A stretch of 64,000 bases of DNA from positions 957,351 to 1,021,350 of the forward strand of contig NZ_KB913028.1 in NCBI RefSeq assembly GCF_000384135.1, read 5' to 3'. The notes below the pieces were generated by a model. It saw nothing but the letters and a program-made list of their open reading frames with translations. It did not search any database and had not been told where the DNA came from. This stretch comes from Succinispira mobilis DSM 6222. GTDB lineage: Bacteria > Bacillota > Negativicutes > Acidaminococcales > Succinispiraceae. The translations under genes were made by a program, and so were the position numbers. Below, piece by piece: positions 23,326 through 31,277 of this stretch. The stretch's first letter is position 1. Every line of letters begins with the position of its first letter.

Positions 23326-23750
23326 GTGAACAGAGTTTTTGTGTAAAGTTTAATTTAGTTAGTGGGGATTTTGAAAGAGCAGGCGAAGCCTCAAGTAAAA
23401 TAAAAAAAATGTTACAGCAAATTGGAGTGTCTTCAGAAATCATCAGACGCATTGCCATAGGTACTTATGAAGGCGAAATGAATATAATTATTCATTCTAA
23501 TGGCGGAGAAATTCAGGCAGAATTTTATTCAGATTATACAGAAATAACTGTATCTGACTATGGACCAGGGATAGCAGATATTAGTTTAGCGTTGCAAGAA
23601 GGATATTCCACTGCACCTAATTATGTAAGAGAAATGGGTTTTGGAGCTGGAATGGGCTTGCCCAATATGAAACGTTGTGCAGATGATTTTAATATAAAGT
23701 CTGACTTAGGCGTGGGAACAGAAATAAAAATGAAATTTATTCATAAATGA
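23322..23750 (+). CDS. GHKL-type ATP-binding protein (anti-sigma/RsbW-like)
   Basis: A 142-residue protein with a histidine-kinase-type ATPase fold and no dimerisation or transmembrane part. The N-box is GTYEGEMNIIIH, the G1 box DYGPGI, and the G2-like segment GFGAGMGLPNMK. This layout resembles the anti-sigma kinases RsbW and SpoIIAB. No sigma factor or antagonist is encoded nearby. ATG 23322 overlaps the previous stop by 4 bp, with GAGG 10 nt upstream. The partner and target are unknown; the operon suggests control of or assistance to the hydrogenase. Confidence 0.8.
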   Translation: MSEQSFCVKFNLVSGDFERAGEASSKIKKMLQQIGVSSEIIRRIAIGTYEGEMNIIIHSNGGEIQAEFYSDYTEITVSDYGPGIADISLALQEGYSTAPNYVREMGFGAGMGLPNMKRCADDFNIKSDLGVGTEIKMKFIHK

Positions 23751-23771
23751 TATTTAGAGTGGTGAATTTTT

Positions 23772-25091
23772 GTGCAAAAAGAAAGAATGCATTCTGTGGT
23801 TTTGAATCCCAAACTCTGTAAGGGTTGTGTAAACTGTATTAAACACTGTCCGACAGAAGCAATACGTATACGTTCCGGTAAGGCTATAATTATCGAAGAA
23901 AAGTGTATTGATTGTGGAGAATGTATTCGACATTGCCCAAGTCATGCGCAATTAGTAACAACTGATACTTTAGCCGAATTTAAAAACTATAAAGTGAATA
24001 TTGCGATTGTGCCACCAGCTTTATACGCACAATTTCCACCGGATTTGCCACTTGAGGAAATTATACAAGGTTGCTTAAATATTGGCTTTACTGATGTTTA
24101 CGACATGTCACGAAGTTATGAATACGTTTCATTGGCAATCGAAAAATATCTTACGGAAACAGCTAACTTAAGAAAACCGCTTATTTCAACGCATTGTCCA
24201 GTGGTAACGAGATTGATTCAAATGAAGTTTCCTGAACTCATTAAGCAATTACTTCCACTAATGCCAGTAGTAGAAATTGCTGCTATTCAAGCTAGAGCCA
24301 AATTTACTCAGGAACTAAATTTGCGAGCAGAAGATATTGGCATTTGGTTTATTTCTTCTTGTCCGGCCATGGTTACTATGGCTAAAGAATGTAAAAATGA
24401 GATAAATGGTGTGATTAGTGTAGCGAAAATTTACGGGGAAATATTGAAAATTTTATCGGATTGCAAGCAAACTAAAGAAAAAGTAACATCTAGTTCTTAT
24501 GGTTGGGGTTGTTGTGTAGCTGGAGGAAGTGTGAGAGCTACAGGGATAGTGAATTCTTTAGTTGTTGATGGCATTCATGACGTTTTTGATGTTTTGGAAC
24601 AAGTTAGTATCAATAAAATGCCAGATGTTGACTATATTGAATGTTCTTCATGTGCTGGCGGTTGTGTTGGCGGTGTTTTAAATGCTGAAAACAAGTTTGT
24701 AGCAGAAAAAAATATTAAATTAAAAATTCGTCACCAGAGAGATACAGAGGAAAAAAACCGTGAATTAGTACTAAAAAGCAGTATTAAACAAGAAAAATTA
24801 AGTGTAGATATTAATAAAAATGAAAATCTACAGGCCAAAACAGTTATGAAGTTAGATGAAAACATCATTTTAGCTATGAAAAAACTACAAGACATAGAGA
24901 AGATTTTATCGGAATTGCCCGGACTTGATTGCGGTTCTTGTGGAGCACCAAGTTGTCAGAGTTTAGCAGAAGATATTGTACAGGGCAAGGCTTGTGAGTC
25001 TGATTGTGTTTTTAAATTAAGAACTAGAGTAGAAACTTTAGCTGGGGAAATGAAAGAATTGTCTAATAAAATAAATGTAAATAAGGGGTGA
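23772..25091 (+). CDS. [FeFe]-hydrogenase-like Fe-S protein lacking catalytic residues
   Basis: A 439-residue protein: two [4Fe-4S] ferredoxin motifs (CKGCVNCIKHCP, CIDCGECIRHCP) at residues 15-60, a hydrogenase large-subunit-like domain, and a C-terminal Fe-S domain of the RnfB/CODH type (LPGLDCGSCGAPSC). The hydrogenase loops are altered: STHCPV with Cys142, SSCPAM with Cys197, and ECSSCAGGC with Cys294 and Cys298. These align with the four cubane ligands (the 55-residue spacing of the first two equals that in HydA), but the proton-relay Cys is His141 and the Lys/Glu of MPCxxKxxE are absent. A redox or sensory partner is more likely than a hydrogenase. GTG start. Confidence 0.82.
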   Translation: MQKERMHSVVLNPKLCKGCVNCIKHCPTEAIRIRSGKAIIIEEKCIDCGECIRHCPSHAQLVTTDTLAEFKNYKVNIAIVPPALYAQFPPDLPLEEIIQGCLNIGFTDVYDMSRSYEYVSLAIEKYLTETANLRKPLISTHCPVVTRLIQMKFPELIKQLLPLMPVVEIAAIQARAKFTQELNLRAEDIGIWFISSCPAMVTMAKECKNEINGVISVAKIYGEILKILSDCKQTKEKVTSSSYGWGCCVAGGSVRATGIVNSLVVDGIHDVFDVLEQVSINKMPDVDYIECSSCAGGCVGGVLNAENKFVAEKNIKLKIRHQRDTEEKNRELVLKSSIKQEKLSVDINKNENLQAKTVMKLDENIILAMKKLQDIEKILSELPGLDCGSCGAPSCQSLAEDIVQGKACESDCVFKLRTRVETLAGEMKELSNKINVNKG

Positions 25092-25097
25092 TAAAAG

Positions 25098-25445
25098 ATG
25101 CTTTTAGCAACTGTCATAGAAAACTTACAACTACAACAGGTCACTAATTTACCGATTATAGATACCGAAATTGCTGCTGGCTATGTTTCTGATTTATTAA
25201 GCAATGTTATGGGACAAACAGCGGAAAATTATTTGTGGGTAACAATGCAAGGACATCCTAATATTGCCGCAATTGGCTCCTTACTATCTTTAGCAGCAAT
25301 AATAGTTGCAGGTAATGCTAGTATTGATGAAGAAACTTTGAAACGCGCTAATGAAAATCAAGTTTTAATTTTCAAAACAGAGCTTAGTAGTTTCGAGATT
25401 GTGGGCAGGCTATATCAATTAGGTATTAAAGGTCATGTTAAGTAA
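25098..25445 (+). CDS. Second DRTGG-like small protein
   Basis: A 115-residue protein resembling the product of 22957-23325: LLSNVMGQ, a TMQGHPNIAAIG segment, AAIIVAGNASID and an ending with a predicted Rossmann-like beta-alpha unit. It lacks recognisable catalytic residues. Its 3' end overlaps the PHP gene by 11 bp. It is paired with a PHP-domain protein, as the first DRTGG protein is with a GHKL ATPase. The function is unknown. Confidence 0.65.
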   Translation: MLLATVIENLQLQQVTNLPIIDTEIAAGYVSDLLSNVMGQTAENYLWVTMQGHPNIAAIGSLLSLAAIIVAGNASIDEETLKRANENQVLIFKTELSSFEIVGRLYQLGIKGHVK

Positions 25446-26205
25446 ATATTTAGCTGATCTACATGTGCACTCTGCTTTGTCGCCTTGTGCTGAAAAAGAG
25501 ATGACAATTAAAAACATTTTAGAGCTAGCAAGGGATATGGGCCTTCAAATTTTGGCAATCAGCGATCACAATAGCTCGGCAAATGTATTTTCAGCTATAC
25601 AGCTGGCAAAACAATATGGGATAATGTTAATACCTGCAATGGAAGTTGAATCACGCGAAGAGGCACATATATTAACTTTATTCCCTAACTATAAAAGTAT
25701 AGAAGCTTGGCAAAGTATTATCGATACTAAAATGTCAGGCTTAGAAAATGATATAAGAAGATTTGGTCGACAAATAATTTTTGATCAAAACGATCAAATT
25801 GTTGGTGAAGAGTCAAGAATGTTGTTGGGGCCAGTTAAATTATCTGCTCAGGAAATTGTTGAGTTTGTTGGCAATTTGGGCGGGATTTGTATACCGGCCC
25901 ATATAGATAGACCAGCTTTTAGCTTGCTAGGACAACTAGGCTTTATAACCAAAAATCAAGGTTATTTGGCAGTGGAGGTTTCTACTAGAGGGTTTGATAG
26001 AGCTATTCAAGGCGAATTTAGAGCTTTAACAGAAAACTTAGATTTTATATGTAATTCTGATGCACATAACTTAAAACAATTCTTGGAACAAGGCAAAACA
26101 GAGTTTTATCTACAAGAACTGAGTTTTCAAGAGTTTAAACAAGCTTTACAAGCCCAAAATGGCAGATATACTAAAGCTTTAAAAAGTATTTTCAATGAAA
26201 ATTAA
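25435..26205 (+). CDS. PHP-domain metal-dependent phosphoesterase
   Basis: A 256-residue PHP-fold protein. Metal-binding motifs: DLHVHSALSPC near residue 8, SDHN near 43, a Glu in PAMEVESREEAH, the PAHIDRP segment, and a final NSDAH. Relatives are phosphoesterases of the TrpH/YciV type acting on nucleotides or oligonucleotides; the substrate here is unknown. It starts inside the end of the preceding gene, so translation is coupled, and it sits in the middle of the hydrogenase operon. Confidence 0.8.
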   Translation: MLSKYLADLHVHSALSPCAEKEMTIKNILELARDMGLQILAISDHNSSANVFSAIQLAKQYGIMLIPAMEVESREEAHILTLFPNYKSIEAWQSIIDTKMSGLENDIRRFGRQIIFDQNDQIVGEESRMLLGPVKLSAQEIVEFVGNLGGICIPAHIDRPAFSLLGQLGFITKNQGYLAVEVSTRGFDRAIQGEFRALTENLDFICNSDAHNLKQFLEQGKTEFYLQELSFQEFKQALQAQNGRYTKALKSIFNEN

Positions 26206-26222
26206 TATGAGGAGTGGGGTTA

Positions 26223-26717
26223 ATGCAAGAAAAACATCAATGTTGTTGTGCCAATGGCAAAGAGGTTAGTATGCCGCAATTAGACGAGATTTTAGAAAAA
26301 TACGCGGGGAAGAAAGGTGCTTTAATACCAGTACTGCAACAAGCCCAAAATGTCTATGGATATTTATCGAAAGAAGTTTTAGAGTACATAGCGAAAAAAT
26401 TAGAAGTCCCAACTAGTCAAATTTATGGCGTGGTAACATTTTATTCACAATTTCATTTAAATCCGCGTGGTAAAAATATTATTCGGGTGTGTCAAGGCAC
26501 TGCCTGTCATGTCCGTGGGGCTAAAATGATTTTGGAAAAACTTGAAGATGTTTTAGAAATAAAAGCAGGTCAGACTACCAAAGATTTAAAATATACTTTG
26601 GAAACTGTGGCTTGTATTGGTGCTTGTGGCTTAGCTCCAGTTATTATGATTAATGATGACACACATGGACGCTTAACTCCTGATAGTGTTGAAAAAATAT
26701 TAAAGAATTACGAGTAA
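26223..26717 (+). CDS. hydC: Hydrogenase subunit HydC (NuoE-like [2Fe-2S])
   Basis: A thioredoxin-fold [2Fe-2S] subunit of the NAD-linked [FeFe] hydrogenase, homologous to complex I NuoE. The conserved stretch IYGVVTFYSQFHLNPRGK is present, with cluster ligands in CQGTACHVRG and CIGACGLAP. An unusual Cys-rich N-terminus (QCCCANGKE) precedes the domain. GTG 26214 is in frame, but GAGGAG at 26209-26214 places the start at ATG 26223. It passes electrons between HydB and HydA. Confidence 0.9.
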   Translation: MQEKHQCCCANGKEVSMPQLDEILEKYAGKKGALIPVLQQAQNVYGYLSKEVLEYIAKKLEVPTSQIYGVVTFYSQFHLNPRGKNIIRVCQGTACHVRGAKMILEKLEDVLEIKAGQTTKDLKYTLETVACIGACGLAPVIMINDDTHGRLTPDSVEKILKNYE

Positions 26718-26721
26718 AAAA

Positions 26722-27279
26722 ATGCGTGATTTATGTATGCATATTTTAGATTTGGTGCAAAATTGTGTGGAAGCTGCAAGCACAGAAGTCCAAATAATTG
26801 TGAAAGAAGATTTAACGCAAAACTTATTGCAAATTCAAGTAATTGATAATGGTAAGGGAATACCTAAAAAGGTTTTGGTGGATTTAACAAATCCGTTTAC
26901 GACATCTAGAATAACTAGAAAAGTAGGTTTAGGCACATCTCTCTTAGATATGATTTGTAAGCAATCTGGCGGAAAACTCAAAATAACTTCACAAGTTGGT
27001 GTTGGAACTAAAGTAATTGCGGATTTTAAACATGATCATTTAGATCGACCACCTTTGGGGGATTTGGTAGATACTATTAAGGTGATACTGGTTGCTTACT
27101 ATCAAGTAGTTGATTTTCGTTTTGAATATCAGTATGGTGGAGAAAAGTTTACCTTTAACAGTCAAGAGGTTAAAAATGTCTTAGGCAGTGATAGTCAGCT
27201 ATTGGCGCATAAAGAAGTAATAAACTGGATTGACGAATATTTGAATAGTAATATAAATATAATTAAGGGGGCTAAATAA
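26722..27279 (+). CDS. Second GHKL ATP-binding protein in hydrogenase operon
   Basis: A 185-residue soluble protein with HILDLVQNCVEA as N-box, DNGKGIPK as G1 and GLGTSLL as G2, then a C-terminal extension of about 70 residues after the ATPase fold. No phospho-acceptor His domain and no membrane segment are visible. Start ATG 26722 lies 4 bp after hydC; its stop abuts the next ATG. Related genes accompany NuoE/NuoF-type hydrogenase genes in anaerobic Firmicutes as far as I recall, without an assigned role. Confidence 0.78.
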   Translation: MRDLCMHILDLVQNCVEAASTEVQIIVKEDLTQNLLQIQVIDNGKGIPKKVLVDLTNPFTTSRITRKVGLGTSLLDMICKQSGGKLKITSQVGVGTKVIADFKHDHLDRPPLGDLVDTIKVILVAYYQVVDFRFEYQYGGEKFTFNSQEVKNVLGSDSQLLAHKEVINWIDEYLNSNINIIKGAK

Positions 27280-27639
27280 ATGAAAACTCTGGAAGATTTA
27301 CGTAAATTAAGAGAAAAAGTGCAAGCTGAAACTAATCTTAGATATAGTGCTACCACCAAAGTTGTAGTAGGTATGGGAACTTGTGGTATTGCTGCTGGCG
27401 CTAGAGAAGTAATGCTTAAATTTATTGAAAAAATTGCTGAATTAAATATAGAAGATGTTGTCGTACAACAAACAGGGTGTGTAGGAATTTGTGAAAAAGA
27501 AGTTATTGTTGATATTATTCGCACTGGGGAACCTAAAATAACTTATGCCCGTGTTACTCCAGCTGATGTAGAAAATATTTTAAAAGAACATGTTATTGCA
27601 AATAGAATTGTTGAAAGTCTTGTTTTTGCCAAAGAATAG
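27280..27639 (+). CDS. Thioredoxin-like [2Fe-2S] ferredoxin
   Basis: A 119-residue stand-alone thioredoxin-fold ferredoxin. Four cysteines sit in GMGTCGIAAGA, QTGCVGICEK and nearby positions typical of the [2Fe-2S] domain found at the N-terminus of HydB/NuoF-type chains. The start codon directly follows the preceding stop. It is likely an additional electron-transfer subunit of the hydrogenase, equivalent to HndB in the four-subunit NADP-reducing enzyme (inference). Confidence 0.83.
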   Translation: MKTLEDLRKLREKVQAETNLRYSATTKVVVGMGTCGIAAGAREVMLKFIEKIAELNIEDVVVQQTGCVGICEKEVIVDIIRTGEPKITYARVTPADVENILKEHVIANRIVESLVFAKE

Positions 27640-27661
27640 TAACATTTGAGGAGTTGAAAGT

Positions 27662-29452
27662 ATGAAAAACATAAGAGCTCATGTATTAATTTGTGCCGGT
27701 ACTGGATGTGTATCTTCAGGCTCTAAAAAAGTTGAGGCTAAATTTATTGAGCAGCTAGCTGCAAAAGGTTTAGCAGAGGAGATAAAGGTAGTAGAAACAG
27801 GTTGTCATGGTTTTTGCGAAATGGGACCATTGGTTATAATATATCCAGATTCAACTTTTTATTGCCGCGTAACGCCAGAAGATGTTCCTGTAATTATCGA
27901 AGAACATTTGTTAAAAGGAAGAGTAGTAAGCCGATTGCTATATAGAGAACCTCTTTCTCATGAAAATATTCAAAGTTATAGTGATATAAATTTTTATAAA
28001 AAACAAATGCGTTTTGCCTTAGCTAATTGCGGGCACATTAATCCGGAAGATATAAACGAATATATTGCTACTGGTGGCTATGAAGCTCTTGGAAAGGCAT
28101 TAACTCAAATGACTTCGGAACAAGTAGTGGAAGAAGTGAAGTTAGCAGGGTTACGTGGCCGTGGTGGCGGTGGGTTCCCTACTGGCTTAAAGTGGCAGTT
28201 TGCTAAACAATCCCCAGGTGACAAAAAGTATGTGATTTGTAATGCAGACGAGGGTGATCCAGGTGCATTTATGGATCGAAGCCTTTTAGAAGGCGATCCG
28301 CATAGAATTATTGAAGGTATGGCAATTTGCGGTTATGCTATTGGTGCTGATGAAGGTTATATTTATGTGCGGGCGGAATACCCCTTAGCAATAAAACGCT
28401 TAAAAGTGGCTATCGCGCAAGCTGAAGAATTAGGATTATTAGGTGAAAATATTTTTGGCAGTAATTTTAATTTTCAACTGCATATAAAAGAAGGCGCAGG
28501 TGCGTTCGTATGTGGAGAAGAAACAGCTCTAATTGCATCAATTGAAGGCAAACGCGGAATGCCAAGGCCTAGACCTCCTTTCCCTGCTGTGATGGGCTTA
28601 TGGGCTAAACCTACTAATATCAATAATGTTGAAACATTTGCCAATGTCGCTGACATTATTGTTAAAGGCGCTAGCTGGTATGCTAGTATCGGTACGGAAA
28701 AATCAAAAGGTACTAAAGTATTTGCTTTGACTGGAAAGATTAATAATACTGGTCTAGCAGAAGTACCAATGGGCATTACAATGCGTGAAATTATTTATGA
28801 TATCGGTGGGGGCATAAATAATAATAAAAAATTTAAGGCTGTGCAAATCGGAGGCCCGTCAGGTGGTTGTTTACCAGAACACATGTTAGATTTGCCTGTA
28901 GATTACGATTCTCTTATTCAAGCTGGGGCAATGATGGGTTCTGGTGGGCTAGTAGTAATGGATGAAGATACTTGTATGGTAGATGTAGCGAAATTTTTCT
29001 TGAATTTCACACAAACCGAATCATGCGGTAAATGTACTCCTTGCCGTGAAGGTACAAAACGAATGTTAGAGATTTTAATTAGAATAACAGAAGGTGAAGG
29101 CAAGGAAGGCGATATCGAGCTATTAGAAGATTTGGCCTATGCGATAAAAGATACAGCGCTATGTGGTTTGGGGCAAACTGCGCCTAACCCAGTTTTAAGT
29201 ACACTGAAATATTTCCGCCATGAATACGAGGCTCATATTAAAGAAAAACGTTGCCCAGCTGGGGTATGCGCTAAACTTTCTGCTTATGTGATAACCGAGA
29301 AGTGCAAAGGCTGTGGACTTTGTAAAAAAGTCTGTCCAGTATCGGCAATAACTGGGAATATTAAAGAACAACATTTAATCAACTCTGACATTTGTATTAA
29401 ATGTGGAGCTTGTGTAAGTAGATGTCCATTTAAGGCAATCGTGAAAGGTTAA
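27662..29452 (+). CDS. hydB: NAD(P)-binding hydrogenase subunit HydB (NuoF-like)
   Basis: Flavoprotein subunit that exchanges electrons with NAD(H). The 596 residues hold an N-terminal [2Fe-2S] thioredoxin domain (CAGTGCVSSG, GCHGFCEMG), the NuoF FMN/NADH domain with GLRGRGGGGFPTG near 163, an SLBB region, the N3-type cluster ligands ESCGKCTPCREG near 453, and a C-terminal two-cluster ferredoxin (CKGCGLCKKVCP near 548, CIKCGACVSRCP near 578). This matches HydB of electron-bifurcating hydrogenases, so the complex may couple ferredoxin and NADH oxidation to H2 formation. Confidence 0.95.
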   Translation: MKNIRAHVLICAGTGCVSSGSKKVEAKFIEQLAAKGLAEEIKVVETGCHGFCEMGPLVIIYPDSTFYCRVTPEDVPVIIEEHLLKGRVVSRLLYREPLSHENIQSYSDINFYKKQMRFALANCGHINPEDINEYIATGGYEALGKALTQMTSEQVVEEVKLAGLRGRGGGGFPTGLKWQFAKQSPGDKKYVICNADEGDPGAFMDRSLLEGDPHRIIEGMAICGYAIGADEGYIYVRAEYPLAIKRLKVAIAQAEELGLLGENIFGSNFNFQLHIKEGAGAFVCGEETALIASIEGKRGMPRPRPPFPAVMGLWAKPTNINNVETFANVADIIVKGASWYASIGTEKSKGTKVFALTGKINNTGLAEVPMGITMREIIYDIGGGINNNKKFKAVQIGGPSGGCLPEHMLDLPVDYDSLIQAGAMMGSGGLVVMDEDTCMVDVAKFFLNFTQTESCGKCTPCREGTKRMLEILIRITEGEGKEGDIELLEDLAYAIKDTALCGLGQTAPNPVLSTLKYFRHEYEAHIKEKRCPAGVCAKLSAYVITEKCKGCGLCKKVCPVSAITGNIKEQHLINSDICIKCGACVSRCPFKAIVKG

Positions 29453-29465
29453 TGGAGGTGCATTT

Positions 29466-31190
29466 ATGAATAGTAAAGTTAATATTACAATAGATGGTAA
29501 AATAGTTAGTGTATCAAAAGATAAATCTCTGTTAAAAGCCTGTCAGCAAGCAGGCGTAAATGTGCCAAGTCTTTGTTATCATCCAGAACTAAGAACAGAA
29601 GGTTCTTGTAGAGTATGTATGGTGGAAGTAGAAGGGCAAAGGACATTAGTACCTTCTTGCGTTTTTCCTGTTACCGAAGGTATGCAAGTTAGAACTAATA
29701 CACAACGTGTTTTAAAGGCAAGAAAAACAGTTGTGGAATTATTATTAGCAAATCATCCTCAAGATTGTTTAACTTGTCAAAGAAATGGAAATTGTGAATT
29801 ACAAAAAATAGCTGCTGATTTGAATTTGCGTAAAATAAGATTTGAAGGTGAGAAAAAATCATATCCATTGGATAATAATAATCCTTCACTAGTTAGAGAT
29901 ATGGAAAAATGCATTTTGTGTGGTCGTTGTGTAAGAATGTGCGCGGAAAAGCAGGGTATGCATATTTATGGTTTTATTAATCGTGGGTTTGATACTACAG
30001 TTGCACCACCATTTTCTTTGGGGTTAGATAAAGTTGATTGTACATATTGCGGACAATGTGCTACTGTTTGTCCTACGGCTGCTATTGTGGAAAAAGATGA
30101 TACAGAGGCAGTTTTAAAAGTATTAAATGACCCAACGAAGCATGTTGTGGTACAAACTGCACCAGCAACACGTGTAGCCTTAGGTGAAGATTTAGGTTTA
30201 GAAAGAGGAGCTATTGTAACTGGTAAAATGGTTGCAGCCTTAAAACATCTTGGTTTTGACAAGGTATTTGATACGAATTTTTCAGCCGATTTAACAATTA
30301 TGGAAGAAGGCGCAGAATTTATTCACCGCTTAAATAATGGCGGACTACTACCGATGTTCACTTCTTGTAGCCCTGCTTGGGTTAATTGCGTAGAGCTACA
30401 ATACCCTGATTTGATGGGGCATTTATCTACAGCGAAATCTCCACAACAAATGTTTGGAGCAATGGTAAAAAGTTACTATGCTGAAGTAGCCGGAATAGAT
30501 CCTAAAAATATTGTGTCCGTATCAATTATGCCTTGCACCGCAAAAAAAGCAGAAGCCAAAAGGCCAGAAATGAGTGCAGATGGTTATCAAGATGTAGATT
30601 TTGTTTTGACGACAAGGGAATTAGCACGAATGATTAAAGAAAGTGCAATTGATTTTAATTCTTTGGCAGAACAAGAATATGATGCACCGATGGGATTATC
30701 TTCAGGAGCTGGTGTTATCTTTGGAACTACGGGTGGCGTTATGGAGGCAGCTTTACGTACTGTAGTAGAAAAATTAACAGGCAAGCCTCTAGAACGGATT
30801 GTCTTTAATGAAGTACGTGGGCAAAAGCTTATTCGTGAAGCAACTTTGGATGTAGCTGGAACTGCGGTGAAAATAGCGGTAGTCGACACGCTAAAAGAAG
30901 TTAAAAAAATGCTTGAGAAAGTTAGAGCTGGTACGGCTGATTATCATATTATCGAAGTAATGTCTTGTCCAGATGGGTGTATTGGCGGTGGAGGCCAACC
31001 TTATTACAAAGGAAAAGATGTTAGGACTAAGCGCCAGCAAGCTATTTATGATTGTGATGCTGATTGCACAATTAGAAAGTCTCATGAAAATCCAGCGATT
31101 GTAGAAATTTATGAAAAATTCTTAGGTGAACCTCTATCAGAAAAATCTCATAAATATTTACATGTGCATCATTACCAACAAAAACGCTAA
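29466..31190 (+). CDS. hydA: [FeFe] hydrogenase catalytic subunit HydA
   Basis: Catalytic subunit evolving or oxidising H2. Domains in order: [2Fe-2S] (CYHPEL, GSCRVC), His-ligated cluster (HPQDCLTCQRNGNC), two [4Fe-4S] clusters (CILCGRCVRMC, CTYCGQCATVCP), then the H-cluster domain. Loops: L1 TSCSPAW at 299-305, L2 MPCTAKK at 355-361, L3 with Cys501 and Cys505 in ESxxCxxGC form, reading MSCPDGCIGGGG. L1 has Ser302 where the common motif has a second Cys. 574 residues fits the trimeric/tetrameric NAD(P)-linked class. Last gene of the operon. Confidence 0.95.
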   Translation: MNSKVNITIDGKIVSVSKDKSLLKACQQAGVNVPSLCYHPELRTEGSCRVCMVEVEGQRTLVPSCVFPVTEGMQVRTNTQRVLKARKTVVELLLANHPQDCLTCQRNGNCELQKIAADLNLRKIRFEGEKKSYPLDNNNPSLVRDMEKCILCGRCVRMCAEKQGMHIYGFINRGFDTTVAPPFSLGLDKVDCTYCGQCATVCPTAAIVEKDDTEAVLKVLNDPTKHVVVQTAPATRVALGEDLGLERGAIVTGKMVAALKHLGFDKVFDTNFSADLTIMEEGAEFIHRLNNGGLLPMFTSCSPAWVNCVELQYPDLMGHLSTAKSPQQMFGAMVKSYYAEVAGIDPKNIVSVSIMPCTAKKAEAKRPEMSADGYQDVDFVLTTRELARMIKESAIDFNSLAEQEYDAPMGLSSGAGVIFGTTGGVMEAALRTVVEKLTGKPLERIVFNEVRGQKLIREATLDVAGTAVKIAVVDTLKEVKKMLEKVRAGTADYHIIEVMSCPDGCIGGGGQPYYKGKDVRTKRQQAIYDCDADCTIRKSHENPAIVEIYEKFLGEPLSEKSHKYLHVHHYQQKR

Positions 31191-31201
31191 ATAACTATAA
31201 A

Positions 31202-31237
31202 AACAGGACTACCAATGTATAACATGGTAGTCCTGTT
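31202..31237 (+). terminator. Terminator of hydrogenase operon
   Basis: Thirteen-bp arms AACAGGACTACCA and TGGTAGTCCTGTT with a 10-nt loop, followed by AATCTTTATTT. It may serve pckA on the other strand as well. Confidence 0.75.
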
Positions 31238-31277
31238 AATCTTTATTTGACTTATAATTTGCTAAATGGTTTTTAGT

